64,000 nt of DNA from contig CM049318.1 of assembly GCA_026874595.1 (NCBI GenBank), forward strand, positions 46,794,456 through 46,858,455, written 5' to 3'. Under the pieces are notes generated by a model. That model did no database searches and was not told the origin of the DNA. It saw only the letters and a list, made by a program, of their open reading frames with translations. The DNA comes from Sipunculus nudus (lineage: Eukaryota; Annelida; Sipuncula; Golfingiida; Sipunculidae). Shown here piece by piece: positions 34,570-46,113 of this stretch (position 1 is its first letter; each line of letters begins with the position of its first letter). The translations under genes were made by a program, and so were the position numbers.

Positions 34570-37498
34570 TGTTACATGGCCATGATGTGTGCACCATTAA
34601 CAGATGCCATGTAGCCATCATTTCATCATGGCCACTATGTGCGCCATTTACAGATGCTCCATGGCCATCATTTTATCATGGCCACTATGTGTGCCATTAA
34701 CAGATGCTACATGGCCATGATTTATCATGGCCACCGTGTGCATCATTTACAGATGCTACCTGGCCATCATTTTATCATGGCCACTATGTGCGCCATTAAC
34801 AGATGCCATGAAGCCATCATTTTATCATGGCCACTGTGTGAACCACTTATAGATGCTATCTGGCCATCATTTCATCATGGCAACTATGTGTGCCCTTAAA
34901 TGATGCCACGTAGCCATCATTTCATCATGGCCACTATGTGCACCATTTACAGATGCTACATGGCCATCATTTCATCATGGCCACTGTGTGCACCAATTAC
35001 AGATGCTATATGGCCATCATTTTATCATGGCCACTATGTTTGCCATTAACAGATGCCACGTAGCCATCATTTCATCATGGTCACTGTGTGCACCACTTAT
35101 ATAATTACAGATGCTATCTGGCCATCATTTCTCATTGGCAACTATGTGTGCCATTAAAAGATGCCACGTAGCCATCATTTCATAATGGCCACTATGTGCG
35201 CCCTTTACAGATGCTACATGGCTATCATTTCATCATGGCAACTATGTGCGCCATTGACAGATGCCACGTGGTCATCATTTCATCATGGCCACTATGTGCG
35301 CCATTTACAGATGCTACATAGCCATCATTTCATCATGTCCAATATGTGTGCCATTTACAGATGATACATAGCCATCATTTCATCACTGCCACTGTGTGCA
35401 CCATTTACAGAAGCTACCTGGCCATCATTACATTATAGCCACTATGTTAGCCATTAACAGATGCCATGTAGCCATCATTTCATCATGGCCACTAAGTGCG
35501 CCATTTACAGATATAACATGGCTATCATTTCATCATGGCCACTATGTGCGCCATAAACAGATGCCACTTAGCCATCATTTCATCATGGCCACTGTGTGCA
35601 CCACTTACAGATGCTATCTGGCCATCATTTCTTCATGGCAACTGTGTGCCATTAAAAGATGCCACGTAGCCATCATTTCATCATGGCCACTATGTGCGCC
35701 ATAAACAGATGCCACTTAGCCATCATTTCATCATGGCCACTGTGTGCACCACTTACAGATGCTATCTGGCCATCATTTCTTCATAGCAACTGTGTGCCAT
35801 TAAAAGATGCCACGTAGCCATCATTTCATCATGGCCACTATGTGCACCATTTACAGATGCACCATGGCCATCATTTCATCATGGCCACTGCATGCACCAT
35901 TTACAGATGCTACCTGGCCATCATTTCATCATGGCCACTATGTGCGCCATTAACAGATACCGCATAGCCATCATTTCATCATGGCCACTATGTGCACCAT
36001 TTACAGATGCTACATGGCAATCATTTCATCAGTGCAACTATGTGCACCATTAACAGATGCCACGTGGTCATCATTTCATCATAGCCACTATGAGCGCCAT
36101 TTACAGATGCTACATAGCCATCATTTCATCATGGCCACTGTGTGCACCACTTAAAGATGCTATCTGGCCATCATTTCTTCATGGCAACTGTGTGCCATTA
36201 AAAGATGCCACGTAGCCATCATTTCATCATGGCCACTATGTGCGCCATAAACAGATGCCACTTAGCCATCATTTCATCATGGCCACTGTGTGCACCAATT
36301 ACATATGCTACCTGGCCATCATTTCATCACGGCCACTATGTGCGATATTAACAGATGCCACGTAGCCCTCACTTCATAATGGCCACTGTGTGCACCAATT
36401 ACAGATGCTACCTGGCCATCATTTCATCATGACCACTATGTGCGCCATTAACAGATGCCATGTAGCTATCATTTCATCATGGCCACTATGTGCGCTATTT
36501 ACAGATGTAACATTGCCATCATTTCATCATGGCCACTGTGTGCACCATTTACAGATGCCATATAGCCATCATTTCATAATGGCCACTATGTGCACCATTT
36601 ACAGATGTAACATGGCCATCATTTCATCATGGCCACTGTGTGCACCAATTACATATGCTACCTGGCCATCATTTCATCACGGCCACTATGTGCGATATTA
36701 ACAGATGCCACGTAGCCCTCACTTCATAATTGCCACTGTGTGCACCAATTACAGATGCTACCTGGCCATCATTTTATCATGACCACTATGTGCGCCATTT
36801 ACAGATGCCATGTAGCTATCATTTCATCATGGCCACTATGTGCGCCATTTACAGATGTAACATTGCCATCATTTCATCATGGCCACTGAGTGCACCATTT
36901 ACAGATGCCATATAGCCATCATTTCATAATGGCCACTATGTGCACCATTTACAGATGTAACATGGCCATCATTTCATCATGGCCACTGTGTGTGCCATTT
37001 ACAGATGCTATATGGCCATCATTTCTTGCATGGCCACTATGTGCCCCATTTACAGATGCCACATAGCCATCATTTTATCATGGCCACTATGTTCGCCATT
37101 AACAGATGCCACATAGCCATCATTTTATCATGGCCACTATGTGTGCCATTAACAGATGCCAGGTAGCCATCATTCCATCATGGCCACTGTGTGCACCACT
37201 TACAGATGCTATATGGCCATCATTTCTTGCATGGCCACTATGTGCTCCATTCACAGATGCTACATAGCCATCATTTCATCATGGCCAATATGTTTGCCAT
37301 TTACAGATGCCAGGTGGCCATCATTTCTTGCATGGCCACTATGTGCGCCATTTACAGATGCTACATAGAAATCATTTCATCATGGCCACTGTGTGTGCAA
37401 ATCACAGATGCCACTTGGTCATTATTTTATCATTGCGTCTATGTGTGCCATTTACACATGCTACATGGCCGCAATCATTTCATGCATGTCCACTGTGT
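34570..37498. repeat. 50-bp satellite, about 58 units
   Basis: Units carry GGCCATCATTTCATCATGGC, then CACTATGTGCGCCATTTACA and GATGCTAC. A block including CACGGCCACTATGTGCGATA at about 36330 recurs at about 36680, a spacing of 350 bases or seven units. Open frames across it are by-products. Confidence 0.97.
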
Positions 37499-37784
37499 TG
37501 ACCGGCTTCTGTTGCTCAGGGGTAGAGCACAGGACTCAACGCTGGGCAGTTGTGAGTTTGAATCTTAGCCAAGGCAGTATGACCCAGCAATGGGGATGAT
37601 TACACATCCAGGTCCAGCTATTGCCGTAGTTACTGGGCCTGGTTAACACCATGATATAAAATGAGAGGAAGCGTGTTATACTGTCCTGTCAAGGAGTCCA
37701 AAACCGAAATGGAATTCTGCAGACGTACATACATAGTTAAGCTAGCATTGAAAATTGGAGGTAGTAACTTCCACAAAAAAAAAA
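37499..37784 (+). mobile_element. tRNA-derived SINE, copy 2, inserted in the 50-bp satellite
   Basis: It begins near ACCGGCTTCTG, with an A-box-like TTGCTCAGGGGTAGAGC and a B-box-like GTGAGTTTGAATCTTAGCC. The body shared with copy 1 follows, and it ends in an A tract of 10. TGTGT lies on both sides (37494-37498 and 37785-37789) and satellite sequence resumes after it, so it looks like a target-site duplication. This copy has the better-preserved polymerase III promoter. Confidence 0.85.
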
Positions 37785-37822
37785 TGTGTGGCCATTTACA
37801 GATGCTACAGGGCCATCATCAT
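37785..37822. repeat. Remainder of the 50-bp satellite after the SINE
   Basis: GTGGCCATTTACAGATGCTA and GGGCCATCATCATTGAC continue the satellite unit interrupted by the SINE, and the array then ends. Confidence 0.9.
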
Positions 37823-38220
37823 TGACACTCTTTCCACCCCCTTCCTCCAGGATGTATATTTTCTCTTGTTCATGTGCTATCTATAAAATTACTCTTGATT
37901 TGAAAATAATAAGAATTGAAACATCTTGTCAATTCTTACCCAATTATGACGGCCGGTCACTGAACACTGACACTAGTGAAAGATTGATGGCTGGTCATGG
38001 GAGTGGACCTTTCATATTAATGAAACAATGAGTAGATCTACTGGTACTAATCCTGGCTGGAATTATTTAACTATACAGGAGTAAAATGTCAAGTCTTGGC
38101 TGGAATTATTTAACTACAGGAGTAATGTCAAGAAGTTTTTACAAATTATATGCATCCCGACTCTTCCCATTAATTTGTCACCCCTTGCTGAAGTATTATT
38201 TGTTGTAGGAACTGTCTGGG
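37823..38220. other. Low-copy DNA
   Basis: A 20-base string, GTCTTGGCTGGAATTATTTA, near-repeats at about 38040 and 38090 as part of a short local duplication. No gene was seen. Confidence 0.45.
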
Positions 38221-38224
38221 CTTG

Positions 38225-39180
38225 AAGCTAATTGTATCCGCCAAAATAGAGTTTTGCGGATACTTTGTTTTCAGCCCTCTGCCGCCGCCACCATGTAGGT
38301 GTCCGGGGAACTCCTCCGTAACTGTTGGGTGGAATTTTACAAAACTTGGGATTATGTTCGGGTCACATGTGAACTGCTGCACCCTGATTTTCTTTTGACC
38401 TCTGACCTTTCCTCTGTGCTCTGTGTCCATCTGTGCTTCTGTGTTCACACATTAACCCCCATTTTTGTGAAAGGTGGGGCCACTTACCTCCCCATTTACG
38501 CTCCAGACATTCATGCTAATATCTCAGGACAGGTATGACAGATCAGCCAGAAATTTTGCATATGTATAGGTCTAACATAGACCTTTAACATACACAAAAC
38601 TGGTGTTGCCACCTGCAACTGTTTTTGCACAGCGGCCATCTGTTTATCTGCCTTTGGATAAAATCATGCATATCTCTGCAGTGGTTGGACTTCTTCTCCT
38701 GAAATTTTGCACGTTTATACATCTTGGATAGATTTTTCGTTGAAATGACAGGTGGCGCCACCTTCCTTTGCGTTTGCAGTGCAGACATCCATGCTGATAT
38801 CTCAGGACTCGTTTGGCCAAATGGGCTGAAATTTTACATGTTTATTCATCTTCGATAGTTTTTTTTTTAATTTTTGTGACAGGTGGCGCCACCTACCTCA
38901 CGTTTATGCTCCAGACAACCATGCTAATATCTCAGGACTGATTTGACATAGCAGCCTGAAATTTTGCATGTGTATAGGATTAACATAGCCCTTTATTATA
39001 CCCAAAACTGGTGGTCGCACCTGCAACTGTTTTAATTTGCACAGAATCCATCTGTTTGTCTGCCTTTGGATAAATCATGCATATCTCTGCAGTGGTTGGA
39101 CTTATTCACATGATATTGCATGTGTATTCATCTTGGATAGATTTTTATTGTTGATATGACAGGTGGGGCCACCTATCTCC
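38225..39180 (+). repeat. Dispersed repeat with a tandem 409-base unit
   Basis: The left part has a hairpin (GTATCCGCCAAAA at 38234-38246 against TTTTGCGGATAC at 38252-38263), a CCGCCGCCACC tract and TGACCTCTGACCT. From 38467 and again from 38876 a unit begins with GTGA-AGGTGG-GCCAC, followed by CATGCTAATATCTCAGGAC, CTGCAACTGTTTT, CTGCCTTTGGATAAA and CTCTGCAGTGGTTGGAC. The 79-codon frame at 38299-38538 is a by-product. Confidence 0.75.
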
Positions 39181-40214
39181 CTCCCTCCAGGAAATTCAGC
39201 CTTTACATCATAACAATACCACACCAACTAATCTATATCTTTCATGTAACATGTCATCTACCACACAAGATCTTCCCATTACCTCTATATCCTATCACCA
39301 CTTCACCCGTACCTCTCTAATTTAGGCAGATACACTTAGTCGCTTGTCAACTACTCGTATTCTAGTTATTTTATGGAATTCTGACACTCTCCAACCGATT
39401 TCAGATTTTGCCAGAAATGTTTAAAACCAATGTATGTGTGAAAGGGGTGTCAGACCTGTGGTACATGATGATCACATAAAGATACAGAACGTCTGATTTA
39501 ATTACAAATTTTAAATTTATTGGGCCACAGTATGTATTCAGCATAGGAATAAATAGCCCACATATCACCAGGTCTCTTACTATGAACATACTAGTACTTG
39601 TCTGTTCAGTGTGCATCTCAATCACCATAAAATCCTTGGTTATAATTATATTACTGTTTATACAGAGAGTGGCAATAACATCACAAAATATCAATACACC
39701 TTAATAAAGATATTGGTCGGGTAATTCTTGTATCAAAATTCGATCACTTAACAAGTATTATAAGAATGTTTGTTCAATGTTATTATCCATGTGCTTGGGT
39801 AGTGAGTGTATCTGTGTGTTGTGACAATGATTTTGGGTAAGGGGGGTATTTGTGTGACTCATATCATCAATATCAGTATGTTTGCTGTGTATTATCAGGG
39901 GGCCTGTGGTGACTCATAAAACTGACGACACAGCAGAAATAATCAGCCCTTTAAACAAGGAGCTCTACTCTAAGCAGCCTGGTTCCTTCCTGCGGCAAAC
40001 CCTTTTACCATCCATTTGTCACTGGAAAATCACATAATGGAAAGATCTATAGGAGTCATTTGTTGGCTCTTTCTGCACATTCACAGTCAGCAGGTTTTAC
40101 CTCATTTAACTGTCACCTGCTGTAGCACATGCATTTAAATGAGCAAAGTATAATTACAGTGAACATTGTCCATGTGAGCATGTTTGTATTTGTGTGTGTG
40201 TATTTAAGGGGTAA
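39181..40214. other. Low-copy DNA, no gene supported
   Basis: Only short open frames are present. The minus-strand 97-codon frame at 39401-39694 lacks any recognisable motif or plausible splice context. Confidence 0.45.
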
Positions 40215-40911
40215 TTGTTTATTGTTATGTTGTTGGTAAAAAAAACTACCTACTAGATGAGTTGGGTTGGACACCTGGATCAACTGTGGCCAGCCATGAG
40301 CTGCCTGGCTGCCAAGGTGTGCATAATTTGCTAAAAAAAGTCAACAAGGTCAACATACAGGTGACTAAAGACGGGCTGGGTAGAGTCTTGGTCTTACAGT
40401 CTCATAAAAACTTTAATAAAAGCTACAGTTTTGGCATTTCTTTCAGCTTTCAAAACTAACTTGCCGAAAGCCTTATTTGTGCCTGAAATGAAAATTATAT
40501 CAACAGTGCTTACAGATGTGCCATGAAAACAAATGTGCCATGGTCAAAGTAGGGCAAAATTTAAGGTACTGATTTTATATTTATGCTTATAACTTATAAT
40601 ATTTGAAAAATTCAGAACTAATTTTGGGTACCGGTATACAATTGAATCTTGATTAAATAATGTTATATCCCTGACAAAAAATCTCTAGCTTCAGCAATTC
40701 TCATGTTGAGGGAGTAAATGTATTTCTTGATTTTTTACAAAGTGTGTTATGTTTTGGCCCATAACTTAAAAACAATTACTCAATACTGACATCATATCTG
40801 GCATGTGCAAAGGGAATGTACAGAAATATATATATATTATATATGATCAATGTCAGATCTGTGGTTTTGATATTAGGCAGTCTTGAAGTTTAACAATGGT
40901 TTTTAATGAAA
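40215..40911 (+). repeat. Family B repeat, copy 3
   Basis: The part from about 40400 is collinear with copies 1 and 2 (AGGGCAAAATTTAAGGTACT, CTAATTTTGGGTA, GGCCCATAACTT, GATATTAGGCAG). A loosely similar leader lies before it. Confidence 0.75.
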
Positions 40912-41219
40912 AGTTGAAATTTTTCCTTAAAATCTCGAAGGAATAAAGTCCTAAAGACCAATTTCTTGGCATAGTAGGGGATTTTGGGGACATTTAACTG
41001 TTTGCCTTATTTTGGGAGCTGAGACCTGGCCTGGGGAGCTAAGCTCTAGCAAACTGCATAACACTAGCTTGATGTAAACAATAAGTCTCATGGTGCTTGC
41101 AAACCTGAATAAAATCTACAGTTTTTGATCAACTGGTTTCAAATTTTTTATCTTAACAGATAAAATGCTTATGAAAACATGCTGTGAAAATTAAATCCAT
41201 AGCAGTTACAGGAACCTAG
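40912..41219 (+). repeat. Family F fragment and a second family B fragment
   Basis: TTTTTCCTTAAAATCTCGAA to GGGGACATTTAA matches family F. From about 41080 the CTGAATAAAATCTACAG / TGCTGTGAAAATTAAATC text matches the start of family B again. Confidence 0.6.
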
Positions 41220-42285
41220 GGACCCATGGGGTTTGACCAGCTGAATTTGTCTATAAGGATATTTTTTAAGAATTTTTTTCAGAATGACAGTCCTGTGATC
41301 TTAACCAATGACCTTGTGACCAAAAAATCTTAGAACTTATTATCCTTGAACTTGCAGAATTTAGATTTTTGTAACAATTTTTTAAAAAGTGACCTTGACC
41401 TCTGACCATGCAGGTAACCTCAAAATCTACAGATTTCCTCACTTTGGAGTTTGGGCAAATAAGCCATGTGTGAAAGATGGAAAGTTTGGGATGAAATGTT
41501 TTATTTACCATGCATCCACCATTTTTTTAAAGATATGGCTACTGTGACCTTTAACTATGATCTCTGGACCCTGAAAATCAAAATGAATTTATTTAAGTTG
41601 TGGGTCATTATTAAATTGAGTTTGAAGCAGCTATCTATCCAGAGCAGATTTATCATCCATAAACTAATTTGTGAAGGGATGGGCCCTGTCTCCTTGACCT
41701 TTGACCCTATGACAACGAAATCGAACAGAATCTTCTCCTATTGGCAGGATAGCAATATCTTGAAGATGGAAGGTTTGCGATGAAAAGTTTGGCTTCAAAT
41801 GCATATGCAATAAAATGAGTCCTGTGACCTTGACCTTTGACCGTTGGACCCAAAATCAACACGGTTCTTGCTTTAGTGGTGAGCCATATATAAGATTTGA
41901 AACCAATATGTCAAACTAAAGTTATCATCTGGAAACTAATTTGTGAACAGATGGCCCCTGTGACCTTGACCTTTGACCTTGTGACCCCTAATTTATATAT
42001 GCTCTCCCCATACAAGCAAGTCAGCTTAATGTGCAAGGAGGAAAGTTTCGGATGAAAATTTGGTTTAAAATGCAGTCATAATCTTTTAAAATAAGTGTCT
42101 TGTGTCCTTGACCTTTGAACTCATGACCCAAAAATCATACCGGTTCTTTTTTTAGTGGTGGGCCATGTGTAAGTCATTTTTGAAATCCATATGTCAATTT
42201 AACCTGGAGTTATCATCTAGAAACAAATTTGTTTGGATGGACAGATGGACAGCTAGACAGACAGACAGGTCAATTACTTTAGTGC
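41220..42285 (+). repeat. Family C repeat, copy 2 (longer)
   Basis: It is collinear with 938-1737 over its first part and continues with further diverged units. TGACCTTTGACCT occurs exactly at 41967-41979, and the copy ends in GACAGACAGACAGG. The frame at 41466-41783 is the same by-product frame as at 1174 in copy 1 but is broken differently. Confidence 0.8.
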
Positions 42286-42333
42286 ACCCACTTTTCAAGC
42301 GGGGCCCTAATAAGACATATAAAAGTCAATAGT

Positions 42334-42545
42334 TCAATTATCTGTTAAAACTTCCATAATTCCACTATCAATAATATAAAATATCGTACAAAATGACAAG
42401 GCATAAAAATATTCCATGAACAAATATGTTTTTAATTTACTTTTAAATTCTGAGAGACTGGTGGCTTCTCTTAGAGTATCAGGTAGGTCATTCCACAGTT
42501 TTGGGCCAACAACACTGAATGCCCGATTTCGTACACGGAATCCAC
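42334..42545 (-). pseudogene. LINE reverse-transcriptase ORF, C-terminal remnant
   Basis: The minus strand reads RAFSVVGPKLWNDLP, then SLSEFKSKLKTYLF, and reaches a stop at 42334-42336. This pattern (R-A-F-S-x-x-G-P-x-L-W-N-x-L-P, then F-K-x-x-L-K-x-x-L-F) is the well-known C-terminal tail of CR1/L2/Jockey-like LINE ORF2 proteins, lying past the polymerase domain. The catalytic domains and endonuclease are absent. The upstream side meets a short degenerate tandem repeat, and the downstream side merges with the end of family C. It is a dead, strongly 5'-truncated insertion of a different element from the one at 33.8-34.6 kb. Confidence 0.75.
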
Positions 42546-42690
42546 AGAAAAGTGCAGATACTGCGAAAAAATTTGTGGAAAAGTGTGGATACTGTGCAAG
42601 AAATCTACGGAAAAATTCGGAAACTACAAAAGAAGACTATGGAAAAGTGCAGAAACTGTAAAAGAAATCTGTGGAAATTTAGAATTTACG
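42546..42690. repeat. Degenerate tandem repeat of about 32-35 bases, 4 copies
   Basis: Units resemble GAAAAGTGCAGATACTG followed by a GAAA-ATCT-TGG end. The array adjoins the truncation point of the LINE remnant. The plus-strand frames at 42416-42779 are explained by it and by the LINE antisense. Confidence 0.65.
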
Positions 42691-43145
42691 GGTTTTTTCT
42701 GAAGAATTTTACAATATGCAATTTTGCAAAATGCGGTGATCCCACTACTCTGCAAAATTTTTCCATAAAAAATCTGTAGAAATTTGAAGATTCTGCAGGA
42801 AATCTACAGCCGGGATGATTAGGATAGAACTGGTAGCAGTCAGATACAGACCTTGTGTTATCATGCCAATACTGTCCTGGTGCTGTGCATATAAGGAGAG
42901 AACTGAGGGAGGGAAGGATTGACTGACTCTGCAGCTCCTATTTGCTGAAGGTGCAATATTTTGTTATATTGATATATCAGTCAGAGCAAGAGTACCAATT
43001 ATAAAATTACCTCCACCAGTAAAGATAGCAATGGGTAATGTGACCATGTGATGTTTATGTGTGAATGTCCAAAACATATCTTTGAAATTTCTGGAAGGAT
43101 TCTTATGAAATTTTGCGGAATGACAGGCTATAGGCAAAAGAAGAT
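42691..43145. other. Low-copy DNA
   Basis: No gene or repeat was recognised. Short frames on both strands do not have support. Confidence 0.4.
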
Positions 43146-43146
43146 T

Positions 43147-46113
43147 AAGGCCTACAGGCCTAATGCGAACCTGTGCAATGAGGTTACACCTGGTATAATG
43201 CTTCAATGCTGGACCATTACTTTTCAAGAACATGTGTAACATGTATATGAACAATGCAAGTACTAAAGTTTAAACACTTTGAACAAGAAACAATTACACA
43301 AACATCACTGCTGAAATTCTGGCATGGGTGCACACAACACAAAATGATTGTAGCTGGCACCACCAGTCTTGTATACAACAAAGCAATCAGAGATATATAC
43401 ATATGCCCAATTTCAGACTGATATATCAAACCCCTCCTGAAAATAAGCAGGGACACACACTGTGCAAAAATTATTGTAAGTGGCACCACCAGTCTTGTAT
43501 ACGACAAAGCTATATGATATGTATATACATACCAATTTTCAGGCTGATATATCAAATTCCTCTGTAGAAATTAGCAGGCACAAACACTGTGCAAAAGTAA
43601 TTGTAGGTGGCGACACCTGTCTTGTGAAAGAGAGAGCCATCCAAGACACACAGACAGGTCAAAATATCAGGCCAATACATCAAAATTACCTTGAGTCTGA
43701 TGCATGGGGCTGACCAGGCTAAGGTGAGAAAGGCAGTTGCCCCGAGTGAACTGTGACAAATTTGCTGGCTCAGGCTACTGCACTGACCTGCACCTGGCTA
43801 GATTGAGTGAACTTTTGACCTGTTGTATAATGTGACACAGTTGGCAGTCTGCCAAAGCTATAAATAGATCAAGGCTGAACTTTGGTGCCAAATCTGATGC
43901 AGTGGGCAGTCTGCTAACACTATAAATAGAATGCAGCTACTGCACTGAGTGAACTCCTGACCCATACCTGGCTGCACTGAGTCAACTCTTGACCTGTTGC
44001 CTAATCTGATACAGTTGGCAGTCTGCCAATGCTATAAATAGATTGAGACTGACCTCTAGCCTGTTGCCAAGTCTGAAATAGTAGCCACACGATTGCATAA
44101 GCTCATGCAGGGGCCCTGCCCTGAGGGGCATGACACTCATGAGGTGATCACATGGTGCCCATGAGGTGTTCACATGTCGCCCATGAGGTGATCACATGTC
44201 ACCCATGAGGTGATCACATGCCTTGTGCTTGGATGCACTGATTGAACTCTTGACCTAAATCTGGCTGCACTGAATGAACTCTTGATCTGTTGCCAAATCT
44301 GAAACAGTTGGCAGTTTCTTAACCTATTTAAAGATACAGACACAATCTTCGGAGTGTTGGTGAATCTGTTAACACATACTGAAAGACTTTGGCTAAAATG
44401 CTTTTTTTCCAAGCTGACATATTCATAAACTTTTTATCAAAATATCTAGAATAATAAAAGATGCAGTTCTTTCATTGTTAAAGGTCCAATAATTCTGCCA
44501 GAAACCATTCATGTAAACTTGAACAAAGGCCACCTAAGAATAATTTTTGTGCAATTTTGCAGAAGTTATAATTGAAACAACAATTTTGTAGAAGAACAGT
44601 TTTGCAGTTGTCAGTTTGAAATAGACATAATAATGGCCATAAGACCAACAAAAGCTTTTCTGATATGATTGAAAGAACCATGTCCTTGGATAATTCTTTT
44701 AAAAAATTGAACAATTCAACTTGACAGTTTCATCACAAACATTTTAAACTGAAAGAGGCTAAAATTATGAAGTTTTTGCCCATAAAAAAACAGTCAATGT
44801 AGGTGGCACCACAAAATCTACAACTTCAAATATAAATCATGTGACCAACATTTGCACAATACTTGGTAATCCTAGCTTCTGTCATTTCTGAGATTACTAT
44901 GTCAGTATGCTTACTTGGCCAAATGACTGTTCAAATTCATGTAACTCCACTACAATTCATCAAATGCAAACCATTTGAACAAACTTGAGAGGGCTTGCCT
45001 CTGGGATCATTTCTGCAAAATTCTGAACAATTTGGCTGGACCGTTTACAAGAAGACTTTAAAGGTTTTTCAGCTTTTTTCCTATAAAATCTACCGTAAAA
45101 ACTGGTGTATAAGACGAACTAGTGTATAAGACGAGGTGGATTTTTTGCATCAAAAATGGGGTAAAAATTATTTTAAGCAAAATAAAGTAGGAGACAGGTT
45201 GAGACCATTCTGACTGAGGATGTGACTTGAGTGTCACTTGAACAAATAAAAAGACTGAACATTTTTGTTTCTTGTTGTTTATATCAATATTTGAATGCAA
45301 ATAATAATCTTGTTAATAGGATTTAAAAAAAGACAATACAATAACAAAATACCTTTGATCTCCCACTGGCCAACATTTTTGACATTGTGACACAGGTCAT
45401 AGTTTCAGGTCGATCCAGGGCTTCATTTATAAGTTTTGGTGTATAAGTCGGGGTAGCTTTTCTCAATCCATATTTGAGGTATAAATTTTTCGACTTATAC
45501 ACCAGTTTTTACGGTAAGTAAACGCAGATAGCAAAAAATAAGCTGAATCCCACAACATTTGATATGTGACAGATTATTGCATAAAATCTGGGGATGGTAG
45601 CTCCTGCCATTCCTGAGAAATAATGGGTTAATGTACAGATGACCAATGACCCCCGTACAAAAAAAGGTCAATGCAGGTGGCGCCACCAATACCTGAATTT
45701 CATATATGACTCATGTGACCAACACTGGCATAAAATTTGGTGTTGATAGCTCTGGTCGTTTCTGAGACTGTTATTTTAGTATGCTTTTTTGACAGATGAC
45801 TAAGTTCAACTTCCTGTAACTCGACCAAAATTCACTAAACTTGAACAATTCAAACAAAATTAAGAGAGATAGTATAAAAGTTTATTTCTGTGAAATATTG
45901 AACAATTTGGCTGTTCCTTTTTGGAGAAGATTTTTTAAGGTTTTTTTTATCTTTTTCTCTATAAAATCTAAGAAAATGCAGAGTTTTTCAGATGGCTAAT
46001 ATTTTGCATTAAATTTTATGATGCTAGCTCCAGTCGTTTTTGAAATAGTATCGGTTAACGTACAGACGGCAGACGCCGCCACACCATGGCATTAGCTCAC
46101 AGGTTCGCTAAAA
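43147..46113 (+). repeat. Family A composite repeat, copy 4 (both termini intact)
   Basis: The left end carries AAGGCCTACAGGCCTAATGC with GCGAACCTGTG (43165-43175). The right end carries the exact inverse, CACAGGTTCGC (46098-46108), followed by TAAAAA. The order of internal blocks matches copy 2: CACCACCAGTCTTGTATAC, TGCACTGAGTGAACTC, AACTCAGCCAAAA-type sub-units. It is interrupted by a MITE. No transposase-like frame is present. Confidence 0.8.
45091..45516. mobile_element. TA-flanked MITE (Tc1/mariner-like) nested in family A
   Basis: The left end TA-CCGTAAAAACTGGTGTATAA is matched by the inverse at the right end (TTATACACCAGTTTTTACGG-TA). The match continues as AGACGA against AGTCGA, so about 26 of 27 bases pair. 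The 422-base interior is AT-rich, has extra GTGTATAAG copies near both ends, and has no transposase. The flanks AAAATCTA and TAAGTAAACGCAGATAG join to recreate the uninterrupted text seen in the other family A copies (for example near 9550), so TA was duplicated on insertion. Confidence 0.9.

Noticed and set aside
37500-37575. A functional tRNA gene
   Set aside because: A- and B-box-like text is present, but the cloverleaf does not close. The sequence continues into a SINE body shared with 27.4-27.6 kb.
45058-45300. 80-codon minus-strand frame
   Set aside because: It spans the border and interior of the TA-flanked MITE and is not conserved.
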